From positions 1,674,001-1,738,000 of the forward strand of contig JAEBUN010000001.1 in NCBI GenBank assembly GCA_023014365.1: 64,000 bases of DNA, read 5' to 3'. Each line of letters opens with the position of its first letter. The first letter of the stretch is position 1. Position numbers and translations under genes: made by a program. Under the pieces are notes generated by a model. The model did not search any database. It had not been told where the DNA came from and saw only the letters and a program-made list of their open reading frames with translations. This DNA is from Lepiota brunneoincarnata. Its lineage: Eukaryota > Basidiomycota > Agaricomycetes > Agaricales > Agaricaceae. This document shows positions 17,824 to 30,579 of this stretch, in pieces.

Positions 17824-18858
17824 CCCACAAAACCATTCCAATGTTTTGTACTTTTGACTTAAAGTAGTAATAGCTCAGTAAATAAAATAGCTAAATTTGT
17901 GAATATATTTATAAACATAGCCACATATGTCATATCTGACACTGCAAAGTCATGTTATGTAATACTTCTAAATGAGGCAATTATGAATTTTGTAAGCATT
18001 TTAAGTCATTGGAATAGTTTTGTCAATGGTAATTTTTAATACTAATCCAAGCAATCACATGACTCTGTTGATTGTGAATCAACAAGATCATGTGACCACG
18101 TGTCTTTGACATATAAATAGATGTGCTGACAGCCATGTCCCATCATTCTCAACCCCCCTACCTACCATGAAGCCATTATCTTCTACTCTAAAGCAAACCA
18201 TCCTCTCTTTGCTAAATTCTCATCATTCCTATACTAAAATTGAGGCAATTACTGGTGTTGGGCACAGTACCATATCCAGGCTAGCCTCTAAAAATTGTTC
18301 CAGCCTTACTAAATCACTTGGAGGACAGTGGTAGAGAGTTTTGAAGGACATCCTCCAAGTGATTTAGTAAGGCTGGAACAATTTTTAGAGGCTAGCCTGG
18401 ATATGGTACTGTGCCCAACACCAGTAATTGCCTCAATTTTAGTATAGGAATGATGAGAATTTAGCAAAGAGAGGATGGTTTGCTTTAGAGTAGAAGATAA
18501 TGGCTTTATGGTAGGTAGGGGGGTTGAGAATGATGGGACATGGCTGTCAGCACATCTATTTATATGTCAAAGACACGTGGTCACATGATCTTGTTGATTC
18601 ACAATCAACAGAGTCATGTGATTGCTTGGATTAGTATTAAAAATTACCATTGACAAAACTATTCCAATGACTTAAAATGCTTACAAAATTCATAATTGCC
18701 TCATTTAGAAGTATTACATAACACGACTTTGCAGCGTCAGATATGACATATGTGGCTATGTTTATAAATATATTCACAAATTTAGCTATTTTATTTACTG
18801 AGCTATTACTACTTTAAGTCAAAAGTACAAAACATTGGAATGGTTTTGTGGGTCACTG
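17818..18858. mobile_element. Foldback element made of two Tc1/mariner 5' ends
   Basis: 1,041 bp: arm 17818-18325, 25-bp loop, arm 18351-18858. The 508-bp arms differ at only three positions. Termini are CAGTGACCCACAAAACC and the element sits between TA dinucleotides (17816-17817, 18859-18860), as for Tc1/mariner. Each arm holds the terminal repeat, a 5' leader and the first codons of a transposase: in the left arm ATG at 18167 opens a 55-codon frame (LKQTILSLLNSHHSYTKIEA, ITGVGHSTISRLASKN) with the HTH pattern of the transposase DNA-binding domain. The right arm has ATA for this ATG. No catalytic DDE part exists, so it cannot move on its own. Confidence 0.9.
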
Positions 18859-18860
18859 TA

Positions 18861-19300
18861 CAACAAATTTCCCAGTAGAAATAGGAAGATTGATGTATAT
18901 ATCAGGGATGACTGCAGGGATTGGCTAGCGGTTTTTGCTCTTCGATAGCCCCTGTCAACACCTCTTGAATGTGCTGCTTTACACCCCAATTGACCCACCC
19001 CTTCCTTTGTCATTGCCATTAACATCCCTGACGTTCATTCCTCATTTTGTAATCTCACACTGCACCATTCCTCATACTACTACCACCATTCGATGCAGAT
19101 TTTTGAGGGCTTTCCAACGCCATATTGCACAACCTGGGAAACACTCTTTCTGTGAAGTAAAACGTGTTTTCCTTGCTGACCATTATCCCCACACAGATGT
19201 CTCTGTTCTGTGACCATTTCTCAACGCGTTGGGACATGCTAACTAACATCTGGAAGGTCTCCACCGCGCCTTTCCAACAAGCTCACTCACGTCCTGGTTG
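18861..19300. repeat. Dispersed repeat, copy 1 (partner at 63553)
   Basis: About 440 bp that align with 63553-64000 in the same orientation, starting CAACAAATTTCCCAGTA directly at the right TA of the foldback. Almost every CpG here is TpG or CpA in the other copy. No protein is recognised on either strand. Confidence 0.8.
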
Positions 19301-20020
19301 CGCTCGGCGGTTGTCTCGTAATTTGAGGATCTTTGTTGTCTCATCACTTCCCCCCCTTGCAGGGCTTCTGGGCCTACTGCCTTGCTTCAACATGCTTGGG
19401 CTTATCTTTTAATGTTGGAAATAAAAACCAATTGTGAGTATCATGGTACACAGGGGGTCCAAGCATTGACCACACCCATGATCACCTACCTCCCTGTGGT
19501 TTGGCTCCTGAGCATTTTATTTTTCTCACCCTCTATGTAAAAGGTAGCCAGCATGCCAGGATAGTTATCTACTCCTTCTATTGTTCTGGGTTTACCTTAA
19601 ATACCATAGCAATAATCCCCTGCATTCTCAATTCTCACAGAGTCACACATACAAGTTTCTGAGGCTGTGAGTAGTCTTTATCACTTTCTTCTCATGACTA
19701 TTACTTGTCTTCTAACAGGTATGGAATACATCAGTTCTTGCATATATGAGTTTCTGAGGATAATGATCACTCATATTCTAACATTTTACTCTTATTCACC
19801 CTTCCTACCTTTCTTTGGCTATTTGTACCTGTTTTTTCTTTTTTTGGAGGGGGAAAATATATGTGTATGGAAAAGATAGGTACAAAACTGGACTTCTAGA
19901 TGGAGGAGCAGAAGCAAAGGAATGGGAGCTCAAGGAATAGAACTTTGACTAGTTTATTTCCAATATAAACACTTTTTATGACACAGTACAAAAAAGTTCA
20001 AGTTCAAACCTGTTCGAACC
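19301..20020. other. AT-rich gene-free stretch
   Basis: CpG-poor DNA with no supported gene. Frames such as the one at 19667-19879 are hydrophobic low-complexity translations of AT-rich DNA. Confidence 0.4.
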
Positions 20021-20125
20021 CTGAACTGAACCTCTTGAACTGAGTTCAGGAGGTTCAGTTCAGGTTCAGGTTCAGGTTCAATAAAGCTGGGTAGGTTCAG
20101 GTTCAAGTTCAGGCTGGGGAGGTGC
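20021..20125. repeat. Degenerate GGTTCA hexamer array
   Basis: Tandem, imperfect copies of GGTTCA/AGTTCA, e.g. three perfect copies in a row near 20063-20080. A similar array lies at 63395-63470, again next to the dispersed repeat. Confidence 0.75.
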
Positions 20126-20230
20126 TAACTGAACTTTGGCACCCCTACCAAAGAGGCTCCGTTTATTCGTTTATTTATTGCCTGTGACTCTTTATACGTA
20201 TATATATCATGCGAACGCCTCTATTTCATA

Positions 20231-21857
20231 TCACTTGTGGCCAAGGGCTTCCTGAGCTTGGTAGGGCTCCTCCAGTTGCTTAAGCTCCTCTGGCGTCAAT
20301 TTCACATTCAACGCGCCTGGGCCGAGGTCAGCAGGAGTAGTCTGTTCATTATATAACGCACCGAGAAGGTCATGCAAGTTGTCCAGGGATGTTGTCCCTA
20401 TGATAGGTGCGGTGACACCTGAAAAACCGCTGAGTATCTCATACAAGTTCCTCCCGTTATGGTTGCACTAACCAAGCTGACTCATAACCCACGCTAATGA
20501 GAGTTGGGCCATGCTAATCCCTTTCTCCTTCGCCATTTCTTCGACTCTATGAATCATATCAATGCCTGAATAGGCTAGACAGGGTGCCCATGGGTACTCA
20601 CCGCCTGATAATTTCCTGGGTAGCGGGGGACTCAACATTGTATGTCCTCTGGAATCTGTCAGTTTCTTTACGGGTGGTAGAATGAGAGAGGGGCCTGCAG
20701 AGCACTCCGCGGGCAACTGGTGACCAAGGAATAGAACCAATCCTGAAGTGCTAACAATGACGATAAACAACCAGTCATCAGTATTGCGGGTTTGGATTAC
20801 CCTGAGCGTTGGGAACATTTCCCGTTCGTCCTCCCGATAGATCAAATTGTAGTGATTTTGCATGGAAATGAACGGTGTTAGTTTGTTGTTGATCGCGTAG
20901 TCTTCAAAGTTTCAATAAGAGTCTGTATTCGAATTGGGCCCGATTACCACCACCTACTTTGCATTGCAGCAACTAAACGCCGGACACCACACACCAGTTA
21001 AAGAGCTTTATACTCCCAAACGAACGGACCGAGACTTACATTGCCAAGCCCAGCAGGAAGACATGCCGATGTAGCGAACATAGCCAGCCTGGACAACGTC
21101 GTGCAAAGCTTGCATCTTCCGCGGGTCAGTGCAACGGATAACACTGGTGATGTGGAACCTACCGTCTCCCCAATGGGAGTCTCTGGATCAAAACGATGGC
21201 CTACCAATGCATGAGTAAAGGGCCAATCCGATGTCAGATATGCATCAAACATTGAAGGACGTCAATGTAGTCCAGTTGCAGCCGTTCCAGACTCTTTTTG
21301 ACCGAGTCAAAGATATGCTTCCTAGCTCAACCCATGTTGGTTCAAATAGCCATTTTGATCGAGGTCCGGGATGTTTATCACGTTGGTCGAGTGGGTGTGA
21401 CCAACGGGGAAAAATACCTTGGTAAGGACGACGATCTCATCACGGGGCAGTTTCAGCTGCTTGATGGCCCTACCGAGAATGATTTCCGACAGACCGCTTG
21501 AATAAACCTATGCGCAAATACGATAATCAGAGAGCGTGGTTATCGAATTCCAAGATACTGGATACATTAGCTGTGTCAAAGGCGTTGATGCCTGCTTCGT
21601 ATCTATCCGACGTCAGGTCAGCACACAGGGTACGGGTTTGGGATCACGCACGCAGCCTTAATATGCTGGATCGACTCTTCTTCTGGGAGAACCCAACCCT
21701 GCCAGCCGGGGGTGCCGTACGACATACACCCTAGAATGATCTTGGACACCTTGAGGCCGGAGTTGCCCAGGCGGACTTCCTTCTATTAGCAGGTGGTCAT
21801 TGGAGGGAATGTAAGGCACTACTCACCGTAAGGCATGGTTGTCCTTCGCTCAGTCAT
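20231..21857 (-). CDS. Aldo-keto reductase, aryl-alcohol dehydrogenase type
   Basis: At least nine introns; all exons join in frame. After the start (21857, or 21836 giving MPYGKEVRLG) come VRLGNSGLKVSKIILGCMSYG, GWVLPEEESIQHIK, YEAGINAFDTANVYSSGLSE with catalytic Asp and Tyr, DEIVVLTKVFFPVG with the Lys, LDYIDVLQCHRFDPETPIGE with the His, VRYIGMSSCWAWQ, NHYNLIYREDEREM, GSIPWSPVARGVLCRP, then the cofactor end VTAPIIGTTSLDNLHDLLGAL and LEEPYQAQEALGHK. This is the AKR9-like group that reduces aromatic aldehydes with NADPH in the cytosol. All four catalytic residues are present and no lesion is needed. It directly follows the repeat island. Confidence 0.9.
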
Positions 21858-23645
21858 TGCTAATGTTGTGGGGCTATGCGGTGAACACTATGACTGAAAG
21901 AGGGGAGGTGGAAGGGAGTGTATATCCAGTGATTATCTGAGAAATATTGTCTTTTCTGGTCATTAGCGACGTCATGTTTATTCAGCTGCAGCTTCTACCG
22001 CAGTTCTTTTCGTAAGCATTCCCATGAGTTCTTGATATATCTAAGGCTTCGGGACTTGTCATCGGGCACTAATTAGGCCACTCTCAGCACAACGTAAACC
22101 TTCAGGTTGGGGAACGGCAGCGTTTTCCTGATCACTCGCATTCACGGAGCAACGGGATGCCTAGGAACTGAATTCGGCGCTGCATGGCTGGCAGTTGCAG
22201 AGCAGGCACATTCGGCTGTGAGAGGAATGGAACGGTTGAAGGCATGGTAATGAGAAAGATGAAAGGTCGTCCTACCTGACGGCTCATGGGTTTAACAGAA
22301 TCGTCACCTGACAATGTGGTGGACCTGGGCGTCATCTCCTCTTCTTGGAATACCTCTATCCTGCAACGATACAATGCTCAGTTCTGTCTTAGGATTGGTT
22401 CTTCCGTACAGCAACATTAGAAAATGGCGCCGGGGCTCTGCAAAAGCCACCAAGTCCAACGTAATCACCACGACCTATCGAGACCCCGCCGATTACGCTA
22501 AGCCCCGCACGCACACAGAGCCCTATTTCATGTTCATAACACCTGACGAAGTGGAGAAATTTTCATTACGCCTCCTTCACACCTGATTCCATGATTATCT
22601 CGTTCAACACAGTCGTTCAGGGCAACTCAGCTTTACGTCGTCACCAGGCTATAACAGAATCGAGCCTGCGATTCCTCGCAGTTCACCTATTAGTTTCCTA
22701 GCTAGATACCTAGAAGGTTATTCGGTTCATGAGTTATGTACGATTAGAGCTGGATCTATCACAAGCTAAACTCATCTCTAACAATGCCTTGCATGGCCCT
22801 CGGCTTCAACCTGGGCTCAGGCTCCGGAGGCTGCTGAGGATCTAGCCGTTACTACAAACGGCCGCCTGTTTACATCATATTCCGAGCTCCAAATACACAA
22901 CGACCACTGTCACGAGCTAAAAGCATGATCCGAGGCTCCGACTTGAATTTCCTCCTCCATTTGTCGCATATTTGGAATTTCGTTGAACAAGACCTTCCAG
23001 ATTTTATACGTTGGGTGAAGCAGAGAGTGTGGCTCGTTCTCGCGATAATCCAAATCCAAATTAACGATTCTAACGTCATGTATGTGTATAGCCGCTTCAT
23101 GACTTGGCCAGGAGACATAACACATGTGAAATGGATAACGCTAGAACCGCTACGCTGGATGTCACTAACATTGGTTGCAGAGAGTCTTATTTCCTGCTGG
23201 GGTGCGGGATGAATATAATTTCTGGGCTCTCCCATAGATCCGCGTCAAATGCAAATGGCAATACGACTCCGGTACTATTCCATCAAATCACCCTCAGACA
23301 TTTGGCCTTCCTTGACTGAGCTATTTGGCCACCCTGGTGATAGAGATGTACAGTAAATTCGAGCGGGATGAGGTAGAATTTCATAACCAAGGGATGTGTC
23401 TCCTGGGCACAGAACGCTGAAGTTCAGACTTGGCTGCTCGCGACTGGGTCCATTAACTACAATCTGAAAATTTCTTCGACGGGCTCTCGTCATTATGGTC
23501 ACCTCAGGGCCAGTACGATAGCCAGCAGATTCGAAAGAAAAAAATCAGAGTTGCGATATCATCAACAGTATTCAACCCACATGTGGTACAAATGGGCTTA
23601 TCAAGGTTAATCACACGCTCAAGGCAACCTTGCCCATCACCATCC
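21858..23645. other. Long stretch without a supported gene
   Basis: On the minus strand, 22870-23502 has several protein-like pieces (RARRRNFQIVVNGPSREQPS, VVLPFAFDADLWESPEII, YRENEPHSLLHPTYKIWKVL, FNEIPNMRQMEEEIQVG) that could be exons of an unrecognised gene, but I could not join them convincingly. Nothing else is seen. Confidence 0.35.
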
Positions 23646-25158
23646 ATGGGTGACGCTCATAGTCCTTCTCAAAACGTTGAAACCAGTCGCACAGTGCGTC
23701 TGCCGCTGCTGAAGCTCGATATATGTTGCCAATGCGGTGCAACCTCAGGTCTGCGACTTTGTTCATCCTGTGGGGAAGTAAGTACCTACCCAGCGCTAAG
23801 ACACGATCTGTTTTCAAGTTAGGATGGCCTCTTTAGCGTATCTATTGTTCCACGGAGTGTCAAAAGGCGGATTGGAAAGAGCACAAGAAGGCCTGTGGTG
23901 CGTTTTTTGATCCTCGGGATTTCCATCTGCAAAGCATGACTATCCTCTCTGCAATCAGGGAAAACCGAACGTATTGATCTTGCTGTCTACTGGCCCTTCC
24001 TCGCGTATATGGCTGAGCTTGCCCGTGTAAACTCGGCGAAACCCGTTCACCCTGCGCTTCAACATGTCGTCGTCAACAATCCTGTCCCCAATACAGGTTC
24101 TCGTGTCCTCCCTGACGGCAGTGTCACAAACCTCATACTCCTCGGTGACCCCATCAGGCTAGAGGAGATGGGTGGACCAACATGGTGGCCTACCGCACCA
24201 ACCGAAGACATGCGAAATAAGCTATTCTTTAGGATCTGTAGAGAGGGATTCGCTTTGCCAATCCTACTCTCTATCCGTGTTGCCCTCCTGGCGGAGATGT
24301 ACACTACGACGTACGACTCAATAAAGGAGGATCAAGGTGGAAAAAACAAGTCGTTCGGTGACAACGAACGCTTTCGGCTCCAGTGCGAGCGCAGTCCCAT
24401 TTCCGATTTCGGTATTTGCAAGGGCTCAGCAGACGTCAAACCTCAAGACACTTTTGGTTATCTCCATCTCGACCATGCTCACTCTACATTCCCTATCGAC
24501 TTTTTCCGAGGACAGGATCCCAACGATCACTATTGGATCTACTTCAAGTCTCTGAAGGGTGAAGAGTTTGTTTTGGACTTGTGCATGTTTACATTCAATT
24601 TTTGCATGCTCATCGCAACCGGAACGCCGTATCGACCTCCCCGACCACCATATCCCCCACTCAACACTCTTGCTGGTTTATTTGTTGACCGTGAACTCCG
24701 AAAGAGTACCCCCAGAATGCATTGTGAGAAGCAGCGGTTCTCTGTGTTGCGGAGCAAGGTTTTGCAGGGTGCCGTACGCCAACCTGCCTTTAGCGATCTA
24801 GACGCAAAGGTTCTTGTGGCGTTCATGGAACGTGTGGCGGGGCGCAAGTCAAGTCAAGCTGAGCAGGATCTGCTCCTTGTGTGGACTACGGGCAACCGGG
24901 AGATGTTGTCTAATGAACTTACAGCACAAGGACTACTTGCAGTATCCGCCTTCTGCCCCGATTGGTATCAGTTATGATCCTGGGGAGAAGGAACGAGAGA
25001 TCTGGGATGACGATGAGGATACACTCAGATATCTGAGGAAGTGGAATCGACGACAGCGAAAAGGGTTGATCACGTCCAAACAGCTGCACGAGGCTTTGCA
25101 GAGATGGAACGAGCTACCACCAGACGCGAGGACGGCATATAGGCATCACAAGAAGTAA
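23646..25158 (+). CDS. MYND-type zinc-finger protein
   Basis: Exons 23646-23777, 23837-23897, 23959-24878 and 24925-25158 join in frame to about 448 residues. The N-terminus has the MYND finger: CCQCGATSGLRLCSSCG, then YCSTECQKADWKEHKKAC, split by an intron. MYND fingers bind proline-rich partner peptides. The rest (YWPFLAYMAELARVN, FGYLHLDHAHSTFPIDFFRG, YLRKWNRRQRKGLITSKQLH) is a fungal-specific body without a recognised enzyme motif. An upstream in-frame ATG at 23583 is possible. Intact, unlike the MYND relic at 2480, and the two share no obvious similarity outside the finger. Confidence 0.85.
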
Positions 25159-25377
25159 CGGAGAAAGGAATTGAATGGAGGTGCTTTGCTGTATATACGT
25201 AAATATATAATTCCCCACTTCACCGTTCCACGGCCTTGTCCAGGGATAGACTGGGCGGGATTCAATGACCCTATCTTTCAGGGTCGCTGCTGCCCAAGTT
25301 TGTCAATACCTTTGAGTTCAAATAGTGTGATGTACATACAGTACGTCATAGTTCGCCTCCTCTCCACTCCATCTGCC

Positions 25378-26483
25378 ATGTCGTTGCGATACCTCACCGC
25401 GCGCCTCGCGCAACAGGTAAGCTTTTCACACAAATGTTGTCCATTCGTTCCTATGTTTATTTTCTTAGATAGATGAGGAGCTCATGAATGCGTCAGGAGC
25501 GTTCAGTATCGACCAGGTGTGCTGTTTCCGTTGATAAGCCAAGCACAGACACTTACCTGGTCTCAGCTGATGGAACTTGCAGGCCTGGCATGCGCTCAAG
25601 CACTGTCAACCGCGTTTAGCAGAGAGAAATGCCCTCGCGTTCTGGTATGTTGCGGTCCAGGGAACCAAGGTGTGTGTGCACCTATCGGGGCTTGGTCGTT
25701 GTCTTATTTGTTGGCTTTTCCAGGAGGAGATGGCCTTGTTGCTGCTAGACACCTTGGTACAGCCATTTACTTGTGAGGCATTAGTGCAGTCTGAAAGCTG
25801 CTTGAAGGTATGTTTGGTTATAAGCCTACTGTGTACCTGCCCAAGGTGTGTCGGGCCCCACCTGACTAACAGCGGCTTTTGCTCAATCCTCTGCAGCCAG
25901 GCTCGAAGGAAATTTATAAGGCAAGCCCTTAATAAGAATCGCTTGTGCAGCGCACGCTCTTACCATACATCGGTACCAGCGACTCGAGACACAATGCCGC
26001 AACATGTCAATCCCTATCCTCACCCCATCTCCCCCGACCAGTATCGAACCGCTCAAGCAAGCCCTATCACAATCCGATGTGATTCTCGACGCTATCTTTG
26101 GCTTCTCGTTCCAGCCGCCCGTTCGTTCGCCGTTTGATACAGTGCTCCCGCTCCTCAACCAATCTAAAGTCCCCATCGTTTCCGTTGATATCCCAAGCGG
26201 CTGGGATGTAGAGAAAGGCAATGATTTAGGGGTTGGATTGGAGCCAGATGTCTTGATCAGTCTGACCGCACCAAAGCTGGGCGTTCGAGGTTTCAAGGGA
26301 AGACATTTCCTTGGCGGGAGATTTGTTCCAAAGTACGTGTCGAGTTGCTCTTCCCGCCGAATATGAAAACTAACATGTGACTACAGAAATATGGAAGAAA
26401 AGTTTCAGCTAAATCTTCCGCCATACCCGGGTTTTGCGCAGATTGTGGAGATACCGTCGGACGATCAGTCACAAAAGCTTTGA
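25378..26483 (+). CDS. NAXE: NAD(P)HX epimerase (YjeF N-terminal domain)
   Basis: Eight exons: 25378-25416, 25469-25516, 25567-25669, 25724-25756, 25808-25845, 25897-25920, 25980-26332, 26387-26483. Motifs: [52 protein letters not shown] (nucleotide loop), [35 protein letters not shown] and [13 protein letters not shown]. The enzyme inverts damaged S/R-NAD(P)HX so that the dehydratase can repair it; in fungi it is cytosolic or mitochondrial. About 240 residues, normal for the family. The intron 25921-25979 has a GC donor (AAG/GCAAGC); with it the frame stays open. Confidence 0.9.
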
Positions 26484-28087
26484 GTCCAGATTTACCTATC
26501 TCGCTTCGAAATCAATCTCGCTCGTCGATCGCTGTACATATCTCGAGCTGACAGAAGACACTCCGTATCCTCACGACTCGCAGGGTGAATACTATGTATG
26601 ATAATATTTCGTTCACCTGAAAGCACTGGCCAACGTCCCCCCGGGTCTCAGCATAAGCTATATTCTGTCGTAGAACATGTGGGCGACGTTTGGAGTAATA
26701 GTTTTAGCAAGGGCCCACATGAGGCCTTGCACCCCAACGGGTGAACCCGTTAGACGCACAAAGTACAAAGGACTTTGAAGATACCCAAGACAGTCGTCCC
26801 CTATCAAAAAGCTCCACAGGAAATAAAAAAGATGTGATGTGATCATCAATGTCCAAGGCATTCGAGTCTTGATTGAAAATTATGACTCCCGACATCCGGC
26901 CACAGGCAGGTTGCGAAGATACGGGGACTCTAGCGCGCAGCTGGTGGAATCCACGACCTTCTGATTAGAATCGCCGGACGACAACGAAACCAACAATCTA
27001 TCATCATCAAAGTGGTGATGAGCGGGTCCCAAGGCATGATGTGCTAGCGACCCTTGCAGAAGCGGCCATCGAATAGACTTGGACCGCAAGGCGACCGGGA
27101 TGGGGGCCCTTGTTCACTGGACAGGATAATACTTAGACGCTCCACACTTCATCATGGCCGTGATATCAGCTCTGTAGGTAGATTCACGCCTGTGCCTGCT
27201 CACACTTCGGGTTCTGAAGATCTGAGGGCTCATCTATTCCACATATTTTGCACCATCTTTACATGTAATCGTGATTCCAGTAAAGGCGGCATCCATAACA
27301 CCTAATATCAAGCCAAACCACATGTGGCCGTTCTATCGGGTAAATCTACGAGAGAATGTGGCACGGTTATGTCCGGTGATCGTTATGGAGAAGGAACAGC
27401 CAAGTAAGCCTTACTCAAAACCCCCGCTGCCTCTCCACCTTGACCTTACCATACCTACCTACATCTCGTCTCATGCTGAGAACTCAAGCCCGTGTACCCA
27501 GAATAGGGATATCCCCAAAAACAACGAAGAGAATAACGAGGACCTCAATGTGGCAAGACACTTGCTAAACATCATCACACAACTTCCAAGTGCCAATCAG
27601 TTTTCACTTAGCATATCTGATTGACAAAGATGGGACTGTTACCGAGGAAGATTGTGCCGCTGGCTGTGGTCACATTAATTGGAGTGGTTCGTATCATTGT
27701 ATAGTATGTGTCAACACGTCTCGGGGGATATGACGGGACATGCGATGGAATGATTTATCAGGTAACCGCATCTATTATTCAAGGCTCGATATTACTTCTG
27801 GGGGGCCACTCCGATTTACCTCAGTGTACTGCCGAGTCAACGCGGGCGTCGTCCAAACCCTGTAGCTCCTTGTCCAGAATTGTATTTAGATTGTGGGATG
27901 CAAGCTTGGAGAGGCTTGATATCTACACTGCCGCCCGCTTACAATAATAGCAGTTGATTGCGAGCTCATCAACTGATATTTTCAATGCTGTTTGGTCAAG
28001 GTTCGCACTGAGATATAATACCGCCAAGGAACAGGCAAAGGCCTCAGGCCCCAGACACTACTCACCCACTTGCACACCGTCGTAAGT
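26484..28087. other. Long stretch without a supported gene
   Basis: Open frames such as 27271-27624 and 26658-26861 carry no recognisable motif. A short hydrophobic frame at 27630-27706 (IVPLAVVTLIGVVRIIV) cannot be extended. No RNA gene was recognised. Confidence 0.35.
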
Positions 28088-30057
28088 ATGTCCGACTCCG
28101 AAATCACGGTAGACGATATCATATCCGATCTCCAACTTACTCAACTCACCGGATATATCTGCTGTGCGCACCTCCCTAGTTCAGTAGAACACTTGGCGTA
28201 ACAGTTTTCTTCAGATTCTGCGATCGCTCTCCTCATGTATGACTCCTTGTGCCTCTTTTCGCGAGAGGTGAGCGTAGTTCCACACTTTTAATTCCGCTAG
28301 TAGCCACTGAGTTGCTTCTAGGTTGAACACATACATCGGTACTCGTTACAAAATCTGTGTGATGAATCCTGGCTCAGATGGCAATAGGGGCGCATGGACT
28401 CGAATTCGCACCATCTACTTGGTACTTCGTCTGTGGACCTTTCTCCTATTGGTGTAGGTATCCTGGCGCTACTCCCTTTCAGTTGGAAACTAATAAGCCT
28501 CAGACTCTATGCATACGGTGACGAAACATGCATTTCCCCATCACCTAATATTAACTAAAATATTCCCCTAGCTAATCAAAGGAATTTCCAACATGGTATC
28601 GTGAGTTAGTTTGTCAACAAGTTATATTTTATTCTGACGTCTAATCATCCCATGTAGTTGTAAGAGGACTACCAGATTCCATCCATTCATGAATACCTAT
28701 CATGTTCTTTAGTTGCAAAGCTTTTACCTGGATTGGGGGGCTGTGAGTACATGTTCAGAATTTCGTCCGAGCGGTTACTAGAGATTTGCCAGATCAATTG
28801 AGGCTGTCCTTCCTGTGATGATGAAGACTTTACTTGTCTTGAGGTTACGTGCACTATGGGACTATAACTTCAAAGGTGGGTGGTATCAGTCTTGTACCAG
28901 AATCTCAACTGCCATGATATTGATCGCTGAATAATCATAGTTACATTCGTTCTCTTTTTTATGACAGCTGGTATGTCCTAAATCAGCTAGGATCGTGCTT
29001 CAACTCATTTGTTGAACCACACAGCTGAATTACTCGTATGCCTGACTGTCTCTCGGAGTGGAAATGGCTTGTTGACAGTGAGACAGCTTGGCCTGGCAAC
29101 GTTGGTTATGAATGGAAGTTCAAGCCCAAGGTGTCATTGACCCATCCCCACTTGCATGGGCTGTTACTTCGATGCCTCTGTGAACCTCTTTCTTATTCAA
29201 AATAAGATATATCTGACCTCCTGGTGAGCCGACTTGTTGTCACACCGTGCAGAGAATTACTAAGGCAAGTCATTAAGGTCCCTTCGGTTTGGCAGTACCA
29301 GTGCGTGATTTTGGTTTCCATTCTACAACCTGCGGTGCCGGGTCTCACAACAAGCATGTTCAGGCGTTGAGCTCCTGCTGACTCTCATCAAATTGTATCA
29401 AGCCCTAAAACAGGCCGGACTCGTTCGAAAGACGTTGCGTGAAAGAATAATGCACATAAAAGAACTTAGACCCGGTTTTTTATATATTCTACCGCTGATG
29501 GAACGCTGTTCTTCTTTCCGTGAGTTAAATATTTCTCGCAGTCCCTTTGCCATCGTGGTGATGTTAGACTGATTCTAATCGTCGTAGAATTTTTGGTGAG
29601 AAGGCACTATCAGATTCCTTCTGGTCATTCCCATTGATTATTGGCCTCGTAGTCGTAAGCATGCTTGGATTTGTAGGGACAGCACTCGTAACTCCAGAGC
29701 AGACGAGCTTTGCCTGGGTAGATTGGACACCGTAAGCTGCCCATTCCCTATCAACAAATTATTTTTTCTTCTCGAGTGTCTCAGCATATGTATCAGGTGG
29801 CTCGCAATTGTCTACTACGGTTGCGTGCGTATTTAACCTCGAAACTCGGACGCGGCCGGGGTTAGCTGATCGAGGCTCTTCGTGATCATCAGGGAACAAG
29901 GCTCATTATCAACATGCGTGAGGCGAATTGCAAGTTCACAGAGTCAATGGTCTCGCATAAGATCTCCACGTTGCGATTTGACGATCAAGCTCAACCGGAT
30001 AGCTACGAAATGAGCACATCTGACAATTCGGATACTATCGGGAGGGAGGAGAGGTAG
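28088..30057 (+). CDS. DUF6533-type multi-pass membrane protein, copy a
   Basis: Exon starts that can be fixed: 28088-28163, 28215-28267, 28322-28338, 28388 onward, and later exons to TAG at 30057. The N-terminus LTQLTGYICYSAIALLMYDS, LCLFSREVEHIHR, TIYLVLRLWTFLLL is the DUF6533 block common in agaricomycete membrane proteins with seven or so helices. Later pieces: AVLPVMMKTLLVLRLRALWD, VTFVLFFMTAG, ELLLTLIKLYQALKQAGLVR, SFPLIIGLVVVSMLGFVGTA and the tail RLIINMREANCKFTESMVSH. Function is unknown; resemblance to receptor-like topology is only suggestive. Most exons look intact. Two relatives follow at 35936-37914 and 39983-40375. Confidence 0.7.
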
Positions 30058-30579
30058 AGAAGGCTTTTGGTCTTTCCCCTTCGGACTTGGTGGACAGCTT
30101 GTACTGCAGATTCTACGGTGTAATATCTTGTATCATTCATCACTGCTTATACGTTCCTTTATGCGCCGACAGCACCGCAGGCATAAAATGCCCTTGGCCA
30201 CATATATCAAGTGGCTGTTCGCAGTGGTTCAATGTTCAGCCAGCTGGTGGCGCGCTGACGCTGGCAAACTAAAAATAGTCACCTCAGCAAGCATGGCGCA
30301 GGAGCAGAGGCCAACATTTGGGGCAGAGCAAGCGACGAGAGGACTCTTTACACGGTTTAGTTCCCATGAGCTCTCAAAGAGGGTCGGGGTCGAGAATCAA
30401 AACTTAAATAGCAGAACATTCTACCCCCTCAAAAGAACAGGGCGATTATAAAATCACAGTACAATATAATACACAAAGCAAAAGCGTCTTCAATCTAATT
30501 AGTCCCCAGAATCCCTATAAGACCAAAATTGCGAAATCAACTCACGCAAACGTTACAACTCCAGGAGCGTGCCAACACA
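30058..30579. other. Intergenic between convergent genes
   Basis: Shared 3' region of the DUF6533 gene and the MFS gene. The open frame at 30128-30451 has no recognisable content. Confidence 0.4.
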
